Positions 52,148 through 63,867 of a stretch of DNA of 64,000 nucleotides are shown one piece after another. A program made the position numbers and the translations under genes. How positions within the stretch are numbered: position 1 is the stretch's first letter; each line of letters starts with the position of its first letter. Origin of the DNA: Anarhynchus alexandrinus (taxonomy: Eukaryota > Chordata > Aves > Charadriiformes > Charadriidae); NCBI GenBank assembly GCA_008711295.1, contig VUYV01000125.1, forward strand, positions 2,357,812-2,421,811, in the 5' to 3' direction. The notes below the pieces were generated by a model, which saw nothing but the letters and a program-made list of their open reading frames with translations, was not told where the DNA came from and did no database searches.

Positions 52148-53291
52148 CTGAAAAACAAATATTTAAACAAACAAGAAGACAATTCAGGTTTTATTTTCTG
52201 ATTAATAATGCACAGAGAAACATCTCTTCCTGCTTAGTGGTATGTTTTGCACTTGGCTAGAAAAAACAGAAGATAGTTATTATTATGGAAGTAAGTGCTT
52301 CCTTTTATTGCATTGTTGAAAATTTTTAGCGTAGTCCGAGTAAAAAATATGTAGTATTTGGTGCAGAAAACATATTCTGTTTAGTTCTTTTAAATAAAAG
52401 CATCTATTAAATAACACGTTCAACACAGTTTAATGAATAGGTTTTCCAAGAATATCCTTGACAATGCATTCAGTAGTTTAAGAGGACTGCTAAGATGCAG
52501 AAACCTCAAGCCAGTGGTAGTCATCTACATCCTCACTTGCTGCCGTTTAAGATTTGAAGCTTACAACTTTTCTATAACATGAAGCTTAATATTGTATTTT
52601 AGCTTATGAGGTCAACAGAAGGAGGTGACATCCCAGTTGTAAGAGAAACCATAAACAGTACAGTGATCATGAATGAGCTATGAAAGTCAAACCTGTCTCA
52701 TAACCGAAGGAACATGTTCCGTTTCTTAGAACTTTGGGGCAGACTTGGATGCAATCCCAATCCTGTATTAAATGTTAGATGCCTGCTGGCTTATTTATAC
52801 ATACTCATTACAATAGTACTTGGATGCCTAATGCAAAGAATAATTCCTTTTTTGTAGGATAGGAAAAGACAAGTGAGAGGGAAGGAGGGTCCTTAGGCGG
52901 ACAACAGAAAATAGAAGATTTGATGTACTCATCCTCAGGGTCTTATCTGGATCATATGAGGCCACTAAGTCCAATTTTGCTCTCTTAAGACAAAAAGAAA
53001 CAGGAAAGGTGACAGAAAATTATAAGAACTGCCCCAAGAGGCACAATTTGTCATTTTCTTCCTCTAGCAGAGGAAGAAATAGAACGTAAGGAGGCAAAGA
53101 GGTCTAGCTGGTTTCAAACAGCATCACCAACAGCACCTTGCCTTTTACCCCTGGAAACATGGTCTACCTCAGTGACATTACTTACATCAGAGCAAAAAAA
53201 ACCAAGTGCCAGACCTCACTAATGTAAACTGAAGCAGAATGAGAACAAGTGGTCAGAGAAGCCCCCAAAAAGCAAACCAAAAACCCCATAC
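52148..53291 (-). other. RASGRF2: RASGRF2 intron between local exons 3 and 4
   Basis: About 1.14 kb of intron with no recognised element. Confidence 0.85.
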
Positions 53292-53545
53292 CTGTTGAGG
53301 AAAATGCTACTAACATCATCGTGACTGATAGGTGGCTTCTTTGAACTTGCAGCCATTCTTAAGGGCCGCAGAAAACAGTTCACAAGAACATAAAGTTGAT
53401 GCACATATTCAGATTCAGCCTCCACCATGTTAAAAACTATCTGATTCCTTTTCCTCATACTTTCTGCATGGGGAGAACAAATATAATCTTGGACAATAGT
53501 TTTCCATTTTCTTCTACATAACCAGCCACGCATAAAGCTCTGGAC
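53292..53545 (-). CDS. RASGRF2: RASGRF2 local exon 3: IQ motif and start of DH domain
   Basis: This 254-nt exon opens with [14 protein letters not shown], a good match to the calmodulin-binding IQ pattern ([IV]QxxxRGxxxR). About 30 residues later it enters the first conserved DH block ([20 protein letters not shown]). It ends after [16 protein letters not shown] with two bases of a split serine codon. The acceptor is TTTTTAG and the donor is ACAG|GTATGG. The DH helices here form part of the Rac/Rho-binding face. The cysteine in the LVNCFLRPL stretch replaces the glycine I recall in the human protein. Confidence 0.95.
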
Positions 53546-55213
53546 CTAAAAATGGACCAAGGAGAAAAGAAGAATGAGAAAAAAACATTACACGACTTAT
53601 CATAAGCTCTTCATTGTAGAATTAACCCTCTAAATGAAATGCCTCTGTTAAAAAAAAAAAATCTGTTGCCGTCATTGATCTGTAATTGTTTCTGAATTAT
53701 ATTTTTTTAAGATTTCTGTTTATTAATGGAATTCCCACAATCACTTGGTCATATTTGTTGCCAGGAAACTGATTGAAAAGATATCACATACATATCAAGG
53801 TACCTCTTACTGCAATTTCAAATGTTGTACCTTTGTATATACTCTTCCTATCAGCACAACTGCGCTACACGCTGTGCAGGTTTTTTAACTCCTTTTACCT
53901 CCCCTTACTCATTTCTCTTATACCCCCAAATGTATTGTGCAACACTTCCAGATAACACATTTCAAGACAGACTCAATATCATTATTGACATAATTCTAAA
54001 ATAGTTGTTAAACTCAGTTTGCTTTCTGTTTTGAATAGGTACCACTTAGCATGTATATTTAAAGTATTTATAAGTATTTATATGTATTTATAAGTATCAA
54101 TATAGTGCTTAGTACCAGACACCTAGGCCAGCAATACTATTATCCAGAAAAAGCACATTTTTGGCATTCTTAAAAAGTATCTCTATGTCATGGAAAAATA
54201 TATTGAAGCGTAACATCCATTGAAGTTACAAATGGTTTAAAGCTTACAGAAAAGGTCTACAACTGGTCACACAAAAATTTTAATATGTCTTTGCCCTGAT
54301 CTTGATGTGAAGATCATTCATCTTGAAAGAGAAACACAAAATCTCACTGGTAGCAGGTTACTCTGAATAAATAACGATAAAAAAAGGTCCCAATTGTCAA
54401 AACAATCCAGATGTAGAATGCAGTGAATTATACACATAATTGGAGTTCTCCTTCTACTAAAAGAGACATTTCCAGCTGTTATTACAATGTTTAATCAACA
54501 TGAAAAGGAAAATTCACACAAGGGTACCAGCTCAGTGCTGACCCTGACTCAGACTACGTGACCCAGAAAAAGTCAGAAACTAAATCCAAATACCATAAGG
54601 GATATTATGCAATTTAAGAGACTAAACACTGTGAGAATAAGGGTGACACATACAGGACTACAACTTCAAGCATGAATTTCATTTATTGAATGAATTCCCT
54701 GTTATTAAAAACACTGGCCATAGGCTCTGGGAACAATCACCATCAAACAGACCGGCTGACAACCTAAACCAAAACTGCTCTCTGCATTTTCAATATTTGT
54801 ATTCCAGCTGCAGTGACAGAACGCAAGTCTTTTTCTTATATCTTCAAAATCATTTTCTAAGAAAGGAGTATACAGTCACTATATACGTGATTCCCACAAG
54901 AAAGGCCCATGACTTAATTTCAATCTTTACAAGCAGTTGAATGCAATATGCAACTTCTTTAAGAAACTGAATATATACCTTGCAAGTACAAATGAATACT
55001 TAAGAAACAAATACACCGTGGGAAAAATGTGGCACTGAAACACAGGAAGCTGATGTAATTTAAGAGGTTTAAGTAGGGGCAGGGCAAAAGGAGTCTTGCT
55101 ATTTGACTGTACTTAACGAAAATAAACGAAGACAAAACTAGACAGACTAAAATACAGAAGTACACCCCCCATCACACCCTTCTTCTCTTAAGCACAGAAG
55201 ACTGCATGCTTAC
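53546..55213 (-). other. RASGRF2: RASGRF2 intron between local exons 2 and 3
   Basis: About 1.67 kb of AT-rich intron. It contains four near-copies of a decamer of the AAGTATTTAT type (54062-54098). Nothing else is recognised. Confidence 0.85.
54062..54098 (+). repeat. Decamer tandem repeat
   Basis: Four near-copies of AAGTATTTAT in direct order. Confidence 0.75.
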
Positions 55214-55303
55214 CTTTTTAATTTTTTTAATATCTGGATCCTCATCCTCCTGGTTGCCTTGATACGGTCGCATTCTTTCTTTTGTTTTATTGAGAGCTAT
55301 TAT
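55214..55303 (-). CDS. RASGRF2: RASGRF2 local exon 2: coiled coil to IQ linker
   Basis: This 90-nt exon is in phase 0 at both ends. It encodes [15 protein letters not shown], then an acidic stretch (QEDEDPD) and a lysine-rich end (IKKIKK), joining the coiled coil to the IQ motif. The acceptor is TTGTCAG and the donor is AAG|GTAAGC. Because it is an exact multiple of three, skipping it would shorten the protein without a frameshift. The sequence is very close to mammalian RASGRF2. Confidence 0.95.
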
Positions 55304-55929
55304 CTGACAAAAACAACCATGCATTAAATGCGTTCTCAAGTTAATGAAACTCTTAGTTACAGAATTAACAGAAAAATATTTTCCCCTTCTTCAAGCCTGT
55401 TGAAGCTGCACAGAATGGCAAGTGCGTATTTGGTCACACAGAAAGGAACACAGTTCTCTGCCAACCAGCAAAGCTCTTGATCCAGACAGAGGAAGGACCA
55501 GAGGAGAGCTGGTTCTCCTCTCAAAACCAAGTGTGCCTTTCAGACTTTATCTGATCAGGACTGCAACAAAATTTTTAACATTCAGTGAAACAGAGCAGTT
55601 TGGAATAGTTCTCAATACTGCCACAACCAAAGACAATGTGTTGAGGATCATACTCCTTGTGTGAAGACAGGTAGGAAATAATGTGATCAATAGCATCCAT
55701 ACTGCAATGTGTCACCTTAAATCTCTGACAAAGAAGTAATCCAATCAGTTTAACAGTCCCCAATATTTCTAAGAAAAATATTTAGCCAAGGGTTCATAGT
55801 GGGACTATTACATATTAACCTTACTGAGTTCCATTATTTTCACAAATATTACAGAAATATTGAGTATTATGGCAATGCACGCAGCAAAACATTACAATTC
55901 AATGATTTCTAGATGGGTCTGGCACATAC
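55304..55929 (-). other. RASGRF2: RASGRF2 intron between local exons 1 and 2
   Basis: 626 bp of intron with no recognised element. Confidence 0.85.
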
Positions 55930-56077
55930 CTCAGATTTAAGTCTTTCAATTTCTGTGTCTTGATCTTCAAGCTGATGTCGAAGCTGATTGGCTGCAATCT
56001 TTTCAGTCTCTACAATCTGGACAAGGTGAATGTACTTCTGCATTAACACCTCCCTTTCAATCAAGATATCTGAATAA
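55930..56077 (-). CDS. RASGRF2: RASGRF2 local exon 1: end of PH1 and coiled coil
   Basis: This 148-nt exon begins by completing a split codon and then reads [20 protein letters not shown] and onward to IERLKSE. It is the C-terminal edge of the first PH domain followed by the heptad-rich coiled coil that precedes the IQ motif, about residues 1-49 of the joined product. The acceptor is CCCTTTTAG and the donor is GAG|GTATGT. In RasGRF proteins the PH1, coiled-coil and IQ segments cooperate in calcium-triggered membrane recruitment. The next exon upstream was not found up to 64000, so the preceding intron is at least 7.9 kb. Confidence 0.95.
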
Positions 56078-56530
56078 CTAAAAGGGAAAACATTTATGTT
56101 AGTAAAAATAGCCAAATATTGTCTTCCATATCCCCTTATGAGTTATTGACAGAATAAACATTGCATCAATGACGAGAAACCTGCAAAACTGTGTTTGTTT
56201 GGCTTAATATATAATTAATAGCTTGATCATAAATCATCCAACCTTATGGTGTTCAATATCTTTCTTAGACACAGGCACTAGCAGTACACAGTTTCCCACT
56301 ACCCAGTTACCGAGAGCAAGATAATTGCACCGATCTTTTTTTGAGTTTCTAATTCTCAGGCTAAGCCCAAGAACTCTATTAGTTCAATTTATTTTATTTA
56401 TCTTAAGGGCTGCTTTTTTTTCCATCTTTTGGGAGGACTTGGAGGGAGCATCTGGCACTTCATCAGAACTATTTCTAATTGTCTCCACCTGTCAGATCTC
56501 TTTCCCTTCATAACCATTATTTTAGTTTGC

Positions 56531-56585
56531 TAACACCTATTTTATATATTAACAATATTAACACCTATTTTATATATTAACAATA
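56531..56585 (+). repeat. 28-bp direct duplication next to the CR1
   Basis: Two adjacent copies of a 27-base AT-rich sequence (starting TAACACCTATTTTATATATT) lie with a period of 28, at 56531-56557 and 56559-56585. The copies are identical. The second copy ends where CR1 similarity begins. Confidence 0.9.
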
Positions 56586-58366
56586 AAAAGAGGACTAGAG
56601 ATAATCTCTGTCCTCTAGTAGATGGGGCTGGTAACATAGTGACCAAGGATGAGGAAAAGGCTGAGGTACTTAATGCCGTCTTTGCCTCAGTCTTCAGCAG
56701 TAGGACCAGTTGTTCCCTGAGTACCCAGACCCCTGAGCTAGAAGACAGGGATGGGGAGCAGAATGAAGCCCCTGTAATCCAAGGGCAAATGGTGAGGGAC
56801 CTGCTTCAGCACCTGGAGGTGCACAAATCTATGGGGCCAGATGGGATCCACCCAAGGGTACTGAAGGAGCTGGCGGAAGTGCTCACCAGGCCACTTTGCA
56901 TCACTTATGAACAGTCCTGGATAACCGGGGAGGTCCCAGCTGACTGGAGGTTGGCAAATGTGACACCCATCCACGAGAAGGGCCGGAAGAAGGATCCAGG
57001 GAACTACAGGCCAGTCAGTCTGACCTCAGTGCCTGGGAAGGTCATGGAACAGATCATCCTCAGTGCCATTACATGGCATGTGCAGGAGAACAGGGTGATC
57101 AGGCCTAGTCAGCATGGGTTTGTGAAAGGCAGGTCATGCCTGACAAACCTGATCTCCTCCTATGATAAGGTGACCCACTTAGTGGATGAGGGAAAAGCTG
57201 TGGATGTTATCTACCTGGATTTTTGCAAGGCTTTTGACACTGTCTCCTACAGCATTCTCCTGGAGAAACTGGCTGCTCATAGCCTGGACAGGTGTACTCT
57301 TCGCTGGGTAAAAAACTGGCTGGATGGCCGTGCCCAGAGAGTGGTGGTGAATGGAGTTAAATCCAGCTGGTGTCCGGTCACAAATGGTGTCCCCCAGGGC
57401 TTCATGCTGGGGCCAGTTCTCTTTAATATTTTTATCAATGATCTGGATGAGGTGATCGAATGCACCCTCAGTAAGTTTGCAGATGACACTAAGCCAGGCA
57501 GGCGTGTTGATCTGCTTCAGGGTAGATTGGCTCTACAGAGGGATCTGGACAGGCCGGATCGATGGGCTGAGGCCAATCGTATGAGGTTCAACAAGGCCAA
57601 GTGCCGGGTCCTGCACTTGGGTCACAACAACCCCATGCAGCACTACAGGCTTGGGGTGGAGTGGCTGGAAAGCTGCCTGGCAGAAAAGGACCTGGGGGTG
57701 TTGGTGGACAGCTGGTTGAATATGAGCCAGCAGTGTGCCCAGGTGGCCAAGGCGGTCAGTGGCATCCTAGCCTGTATCAGGAATAGTGTGGTGAGCCGGA
57801 CTAGGGAAGTGATCATCCCCCTGTACTCCACACTGGTGAGGCCCCACCTCGAGTACTGTGTTCAGTTTTGGGCCCCTCACTGCAAGAAGGACATTGAGGT
57901 GCTGGAGCGTGTCCAGGGAAGGGCTACAAAGCTGGTGAGAGGTCTGGAGAACAAATCTTATGAGGAACAACTGAGGGAACTGGGGTTGTTTAGCCTGGAG
58001 AAGAGGAGGCTGAGGGGAGACCTTATCGCTCTCTACAACTACCTGAAAGGAGGGTGTAGAGAGGTGGGGGCTGACCTCTTCTCCCTGGTGACAAGTGATA
58101 GGATGAGAGGAAATGGGTTCAAGTTATGTCAGACAAGGTTTAGATTGGATATTAGGAAACATTTTTTCACTGAAAGGGTTATTAAACATTGGAATAGGCT
58201 GCTCAGGGAGGTGGTGGATTCGCCATCCCTGGAGGTGTTTAAAAAAAGGGTAGATGTGGTACATAGGGACATGATTTAGAAGTGGTTTTGTCAGGGTAGG
58301 TTAATGCTTGGACTTGATGATCTTAAAGGTCCCTTCCAACCTCAGCATGGGATCTATGATTCTACT
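56586..58366 (+). mobile_element. CR1 LINE, 5'-truncated, with 3' end
   Basis: This is a non-LTR retrotransposon of the CR1 clade, antisense to RASGRF2. CR1-like coding sequence is open from about 56588. The element ends with the typical 3' terminus: CTTAAAGGTCCCTTCCAACC followed by a single ATGATTCT-type end near 58366. CR1 tails end in short octamer repeats rather than poly-A, which fits. A full-length CR1 ORF2 is about 900 or more codons, so the endonuclease and ORF1 are missing. This is the usual 5' truncation from incomplete target-primed reverse transcription. The junction with a 28-bp duplicated host sequence marks the probable 5' end. The exact ends are judged by eye. Confidence 0.93.
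56639..58279 (+). CDS. CR1 ORF2 fragment: reverse transcriptase, uninterrupted
   Basis: This 546-codon frame encodes most of the CR1 reverse transcriptase and the C-terminal region. Visible RT landmarks are MGPDGIHP (65-72), NYRPVSL (122-128), QHGF (158-161), LDFCKAFD with the first catalytic aspartate (193-200), VPQGFMLGP (251-259) and FADD with the catalytic pair (280-283). The region after about residue 300 matches the conserved CR1 C-terminal part ([19 protein letters not shown]). The listed first codon is GTG inside a frame that runs further upstream, so it is not a biological start. The lack of stops suggests a fairly young insertion, but the truncation makes independent movement impossible. 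A phenylalanine replaces the usual serine of VPQGS. Confidence 0.9.
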   Translation: MTKDEEKAEVLNAVFASVFSSRTSCSLSTQTPELEDRDGEQNEAPVIQGQMVRDLLQHLEVHKSMGPDGIHPRVLKELAEVLTRPLCITYEQSWITGEVPADWRLANVTPIHEKGRKKDPGNYRPVSLTSVPGKVMEQIILSAITWHVQENRVIRPSQHGFVKGRSCLTNLISSYDKVTHLVDEGKAVDVIYLDFCKAFDTVSYSILLEKLAAHSLDRCTLRWVKNWLDGRAQRVVVNGVKSSWCPVTNGVPQGFMLGPVLFNIFINDLDEVIECTLSKFADDTKPGRRVDLLQGRLALQRDLDRPDRWAEANRMRFNKAKCRVLHLGHNNPMQHYRLGVEWLESCLAEKDLGVLVDSWLNMSQQCAQVAKAVSGILACIRNSVVSRTREVIIPLYSTLVRPHLEYCVQFWAPHCKKDIEVLERVQGRATKLVRGLENKSYEEQLRELGLFSLEKRRLRGDLIALYNYLKGGCREVGADLFSLVTSDRMRGNGFKLCQTRFRLDIRKHFFTERVIKHWNRLLREVVDSPSLEVFKKRVDVVHRDMI

Positions 58367-60925
58367 GTTTAGGCCAGTTTGAGATCACTCAAATAAATGC
58401 ATTTATTCTAATTAGTAACAGGAACTATGGTATCAGTCTTTCTTTTAGCTCTTGGACAGAAAACTGCCATTGATTTGTATTCTTCTGAAAAGGGACAGTA
58501 TCCCTAGTGCAATTAGATGTCACAGTCAGAGCCCATGCTGGAAGTACTGGTACTAACTTCAGGTAAAGGAGAAATCAGTTTCTTCTTATGCAACATCTTC
58601 ATCAGACTGTTCTTTCATGTGATTCAGTCTCTCTCCCATAGATCATTTGAATGTGCAGAAAACGCACAGTCCTACGTCATGTTTGTTTGCTGGCCTTGGC
58701 TCAGCAAAATCTACAGACAAACACTGCCTCCCTACCTAGGTTTCAGGAAGCTTGTTCCTCTGAAAGCTAAACAATTTTACAAGATAAAGACCAAATTACA
58801 CAAAACACAGCCCTAATGAAGCCCTAATTCTCTGACAAGGGATCGCTTACATTTTTATGATCTGTCACTGAAAATGCTGACTATTGTATCTTTTTCCACT
58901 GTCAAGTTAGCACAGGATTTGACAGAAGGAATTTCTTGATTCCACATCTTTTCCTTTTAAATTTCTTTCTACTTGTTACAGCACTCATAAAAAAAAAAAT
59001 CGCTATTAAATACTGTGAGGCTTTAAAAAATGTAATAATGTGCATCATCTCGAGTTAATCTTTTTTTTTGTATATATTTACTGCCATTTCAATCAGTGTT
59101 AGTGCAGTTATATACAGGAGGGGGCCAATATTGAGTACAGCTATTAAATTCAACACCTAGCCTGGAAAGCAAGCTTAGATTTAAAATAATTAGAATGAGT
59201 TCCCACAGCTGTCATAAAGCAAAAGTTTTTCCTCCCTGAATAGCTTATAAAAAGAATAAGAAGTGAATTTAATTCTATTGCATTTATTGTTATGTTTTAA
59301 CTACTGCAATAGTTTGTCACAAAGCAATCCATATATCTTAACCGTGCAATAAACAGTAATAAAGTATGAGATTTAGTTCTTTAAAATTATTCAATAATAA
59401 CCTTTTTTGTTTTGCAAGAATCCTGTTTTTTTTTCAGAAACCATAGTACTTATTCTCTTTGCACCTTAAAAGGCATTTGCACGATAGAAGTGTCTGAGTT
59501 AGAAACACAGTTAGCACTAGTTGTTTTACAAGGATAAAACATGTTACAAAGGTAAAAATATGTGTAACATATGTAAGAAAATGCATTCCTTTTAGTGCCT
59601 GCAGCACCACCTTGATTTATGTTTAATATAAAGAGTAATCTCTTCTACCTAAAACCAGATCCAGATAGGTGACAAGACCTTTTCTTCTATTTATCCTTTT
59701 CAAAATTTTCTTAAACTTTTGCTACCAAATGTTTCCAATACAGAATTTGACAGATTTGGCTTTGCTTTTTTTTTTCAAGACTGAGGAAAATAGTATGACA
59801 CAGAATCACAAAGGGTGAACAGCAGCTGCAGTCAGAGCTGATGTAAGACTCAAGTTACTATTATATATGATGTTTTTCTCCCACTTTTTATTTTTATTTT
59901 TTTCCTTTAGGGAAAGAAACTTTATCTAGATTTTTCAGCTTCTTTAAATGCATTAAGCCAGACTTCCACAGTCTTGCTGTACTGGGGAACAAGAACTTTG
60001 CAATGGAAGATTGGAAAATTTTTGTTCTTTTCAGCTGTACTTAGAGTATTTTGCCTAGTTAGTGGCTTTGGCTGTTTAAAATGTCAGTCTCAGCCTGGAA
60101 ACCAAACAACACTTCCTTCACTCCCATAATTAGCAGTATGAAGAGGAGTTAATTGGAAAAGCCTATGTACACCTACACTAACTTAGAATAGGCTATCCAC
60201 TTTCCTTCTCAAAACTGTTACTTGTTCTGGGAAAGGAAAATCATAGGATTTTGGAATAAACTTCATGTACTTTTAACAGCCCTTTTCATCCATCTCTCTG
60301 TATGTATGAGTTAAAGATCATCATGCCTAAAGTCCTAACCTGTATATCCAGCATAATGCCAGGAGCCTTCCAAGAGGGCAGGGTTTCAATACTGACTCGA
60401 TTACACATGTATACAAAACCCTTTGTTAAAGAAAATTGTACCAAAGTGTTCAAATGTCAAAGGAAGATGAAAAATTCATAAAACAACTTGTAAGCACCCA
60501 GCCTAGATCTATTTCTCTGGCTTGAATATAATTTAATACAAAGAAGAAACTGCTGTGAACCACAGGTTTCTATGAATTGGTATTAACATTTTACTGAGAG
60601 AAGCAATTTTATAAATTTATGATAATATATAGTAAGGCTCAAAGACAGAGCATCCTGAAAGCTGAGACTATACCTATTTCCTACTATCATCTGTGGAGAC
60701 AGGACTCAAACCAGGTATTTCAAGAACTTTAAGCTGTGATTGACCACTACATACCACATGGAGACAGGAAGAAATTAAGAAAGTCCTGAGAAAAATGATG
60801 CATCATTTAGGCTCTGTGAGATTTGACATGCTCAAAAAATGCAGGAAAACTGGACAAAGTTTAACCAGTGCCTCATTATTAGGGTCTCCTTGTTGTGGTA
60901 GCAGAGCAAGATAAAGGCTCCAGTA

Positions 60926-62121
60926 GTGCTACTAGCAAATATAGTTGATTTTTGTACTGAATTCAGACCAGAGTTATGGTTCATTGGATCACTCCACGCT
61001 AACTGTACTAAAGCGGCTCAGGCAGCTGAAAGAGTCAGGCATTGGACCTGGCCAGAACTACTTATGGTCATATCAAATCACCAAGCTAATAAACTCTTTA
61101 TGAAAACCAGGCAATATGGCTCTGGAGGTTTGGAAGGCAAAAGAAATTGCCTACATCTGCCCATACTAACCACCTTCAGGCAGCTATAGGACTCCTTAAC
61201 AGGGAAGGAATAGCATCCAGACAGGTTTTAACATCTAATGGCACATTCACAGCCACACTCAGGATGGAAACTGTAAAAGCTATGCAATCCATCCCTATGA
61301 CTCTAACCAAGGTGACTTGGGAGACCACCTGTACACAAGTACCATTAACCTTCAGTGAACTCCTGTATGATATGGGATACCAAAGAACACCTATGGCTGT
61401 TGGGATTACAGGGTTTAGGTTTACCAGAAGATACAAAACTAAGATGGGCTTTCAGACACACAGGGACAACTGTTTAGAAAGGCTGTAGAAGAGGTGTCTG
61501 CTGATCTCCAGTCAAATAGGTGGGAAATGGCACTTGGACTGGTGAACAGCTACAGCAACTGGGATTGGAGGGTGGGTGGGTAGGAGTAGGACTGTGTGAT
61601 ACATGGGGAAGCATAAGACGTCCACACCCCAAATGACTTTTACTACAAGATCCTTTTAATTGAAATGGGGAAAACCAAACTGGAATAGAGAGTCCTTTGG
61701 AAGGGTGGTCCCAACAACCACAAGAGGTTTCATGCACCCAAACCATGTCAGTTGGGGAATGGCTTACTCTAGGAGCACGGGTGTGCGGGGAGGGGAATGC
61801 CACCCTCTTGTACAAGAATGAGACAATCCTGAAAACACATCTCATTAGCCAATGTGTTACTCATCAGACTCACAATTCATACTAAAACCAGCAGCTCCAA
61901 TTGTCCTGGCACTCCTTTATCCAGGAAAATGTGACTATAGGAATTCACCTACAAACAAACTGGAGCAGAAAGGCACCTTACTCCATTATGCAAAACTGAG
62001 ACAGAATTCAACAGCAGCCATGAAGTCCAGACCAAATACAATGGAAGGGACACTCCTGGCTGCGGAAGCTGAGGCTTCACAGAGCTGTTATGAACTTGTA
62101 GCTACTATGCTCAGAGAGTAG
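60926..62121 (+). pseudogene. Possible decayed retroviral (env-like) stretch, unassigned
   Basis: Several overlapping plus-strand frames (60926-61189, 61147-61488, 61697-61885, 61852-62121) follow one another across 1.2 kb that is less AT-rich than its surroundings, as in a coding region broken by stops and frameshifts. The third frame has two N-glycosylation sequons and cysteines spaced as in an extracellular protein. The first is lysine- and tryptophan-containing without a motif I can name. I see no reverse transcriptase, protease or integrase motif and could not find a pair of LTRs. It could equally be a decayed DNA transposon or an unrelated repeat. The retroviral label is a guess. Confidence 0.25.
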
Positions 62122-62204
62122 GACTGGTGGGATTTCAAATGTTCCTTCAGAAAACAACTCCCACACCAATCTCCTGGACAGACTAGCTGGTGAGTAGGAT
62201 TAGT

Positions 62205-62800
62205 CACTGCAGTAAGTCTAGGTTGGATCACCACAGACTCTGTGATTTGGCTCCTGGAGGGCACCGGAGATCCAACCCAGCTACCAGGAAGACCATGAGG
62301 TTGGGCGGTTCACTGAGAAACTCATTTGCACATGTGTGTGTGCCTGTGACAGCTGGAGATGAGAACATCCAAGGGCTACTTACCAGCTAGACTGAGTGTG
62401 CAAGGCAGTTACGGGAGAGATCCATAGTGTTTGGGTCTCTGCATGTGTCCATGTGTACAGGGCTGGGGGACCTGTGCACCAATTAATGCGGGATCCACAG
62501 TGCACGTGTGTGTGTATGAGGTAACTGGAAGTAGATGGGGCCCAGGGCCAGTTACTGGAGTAGACTAAGTGTCTTAGACCAGTTACTGGGCGATCCACCA
62601 TGTGCTGGGAAAGGGGAGGATGCATGCATATCTGTGAGTGATGGGGACTGAGTACCACCAACTGGAGAGGGACTGTGGGCACTTGTAATTCCAAATGCCA
62701 GCAACTGGGGAGATGGAGGATCCAGGACCAGCTCCTGGAAAGACTGCATGGCTAGGCTATTTACTGGAGGGACCCATATTGTATATATGTACTGTACGTA
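62205..62800 (+). repeat. Degenerate tandem array
   Basis: A core like CCAGTTACTGGAG followed by GATCCACAGTGT and a TGTGTG-rich segment recurs at irregular spacing of about 30-100 bases: near 62412, 62482, 62550, 62578, 62660, 62700 and 62757. The copies are heavily diverged. It directly follows the possible retroviral stretch and may belong to the same element. Confidence 0.55.
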
Positions 62801-63867
62801 TTTTTCCATTAACATACCTTCATCCTGATCAGTCAGAGACGTCAACAGGATAAGGCTGCTGGTGTTGTCTGTGCCCGCGTGAGTGTTGAACATTTCTGTC
62901 TGTGCTGATCCGTGCGGCCAGCTGTGTTTGTATGTACATATGTGTGTTCGTTTGCACTGGAATTACATGCCCAGGCTCACTTCTGGTTCAACCTGGGTAT
63001 AGCAAGCAGTCACAGACTCACCTCTATCAAGCCAGCGGCTCTGGCAACACCTACCACTTTGGCGTGTGGATCTAGCTAGACATTATTTGGCAGGCAGACG
63101 TGAAATTGCTTTGCCCGTGTTTTCAGCATTACTCAAATTCTCTCTGCCTCATTCCCAGCCCACTGGAAACTACAAAATTGTGGTTATTATAGCACCAAAG
63201 CCTCAGCTAATACAGTTTCTCCAACAGCAAGGCGTAAGTAGCAAGGCATTTGCTCCGAGCTTCCAGGCAGCTCTGAGCTACCATACTGAGCTTACAACTG
63301 CCTGCAAAATACTATGTGAAATACACCATGCATTAGCAAGCAAAGTGTGCCAACAAATCTGAGAGAAAGCCTTTTTTTTTTTTTAAATTGCCGGTTGGAG
63401 GGCAGTAGTTCATCACACGCTTTAAACAGTGACCTAGCTGGAAGAAGCACTCCCACGTTCCCCCCCCACATAGCAATCGTGCTCTCCGGCATCCCACCCA
63501 TGCACCATGCGCTTCCCTCTCCCTTCTGCAGTGAACACAGGCGTGTTGCGTGGATGTGCAGAAAACAGACCCAGAGGAATGGCATGGATTAAAACTAAAA
63601 TGGCAAAAAAACCCCAAAACATAATTCCTTTTAGTGCAAATCAGCTTCCCAATTAAGTTCACACTTGTGCCTGCATGAGAGGAGGGATGGTAAAGGTGTG
63701 GGAATGAATGGCTTTCCTATGATAAAGACAGCTTCTTCCCTCAGCAATGTGGGCTTTTGCAGGACTAAAGCATACATGAAACTACAGCCCGAAGCACTTA
63801 ATTTAAGACTTTCCAATAAGCTAAAGTAGAACCGGCTGAGAAATTTGATGAGTATTGCATCCACATG

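Larger units (their letters stand above)
10382..56077 (-). other. RASGRF2: RASGRF2 gene, interior part (16 coding exons)
   Basis: The gene encodes Ras-specific guanine nucleotide-releasing factor 2. Known of the family: it is a cytosolic and membrane-recruited exchange factor that activates Rac through its DH-PH module and Ras through its CDC25 domain, with calcium/calmodulin input through its IQ motif, mainly in neurons. Seen here: 16 exons joined in one frame give about 801 codons without a stop, roughly 65% of the ~1240-residue mammalian protein as I recall it. Exon phases agree at all 15 junctions, and every intron is GT-AG. The coiled coil reads closer to RASGRF2 than to its paralogue RASGRF1. 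The N-terminal PH exons and the CDC25 exons are outside the window. Exon numbers used below are local to this window. Confidence 0.96.

Noticed and set aside
10382..56077. Gene could be the paralogue RASGRF1
   Set aside because: The coiled coil, DH and REM segments read residue for residue closer to RASGRF2 as I recall both proteins; no segment favoured RASGRF1.
56738..57970. Minus-strand and alternative-frame ORFs over the CR1
   Set aside because: They are shadows of the long RT frame.
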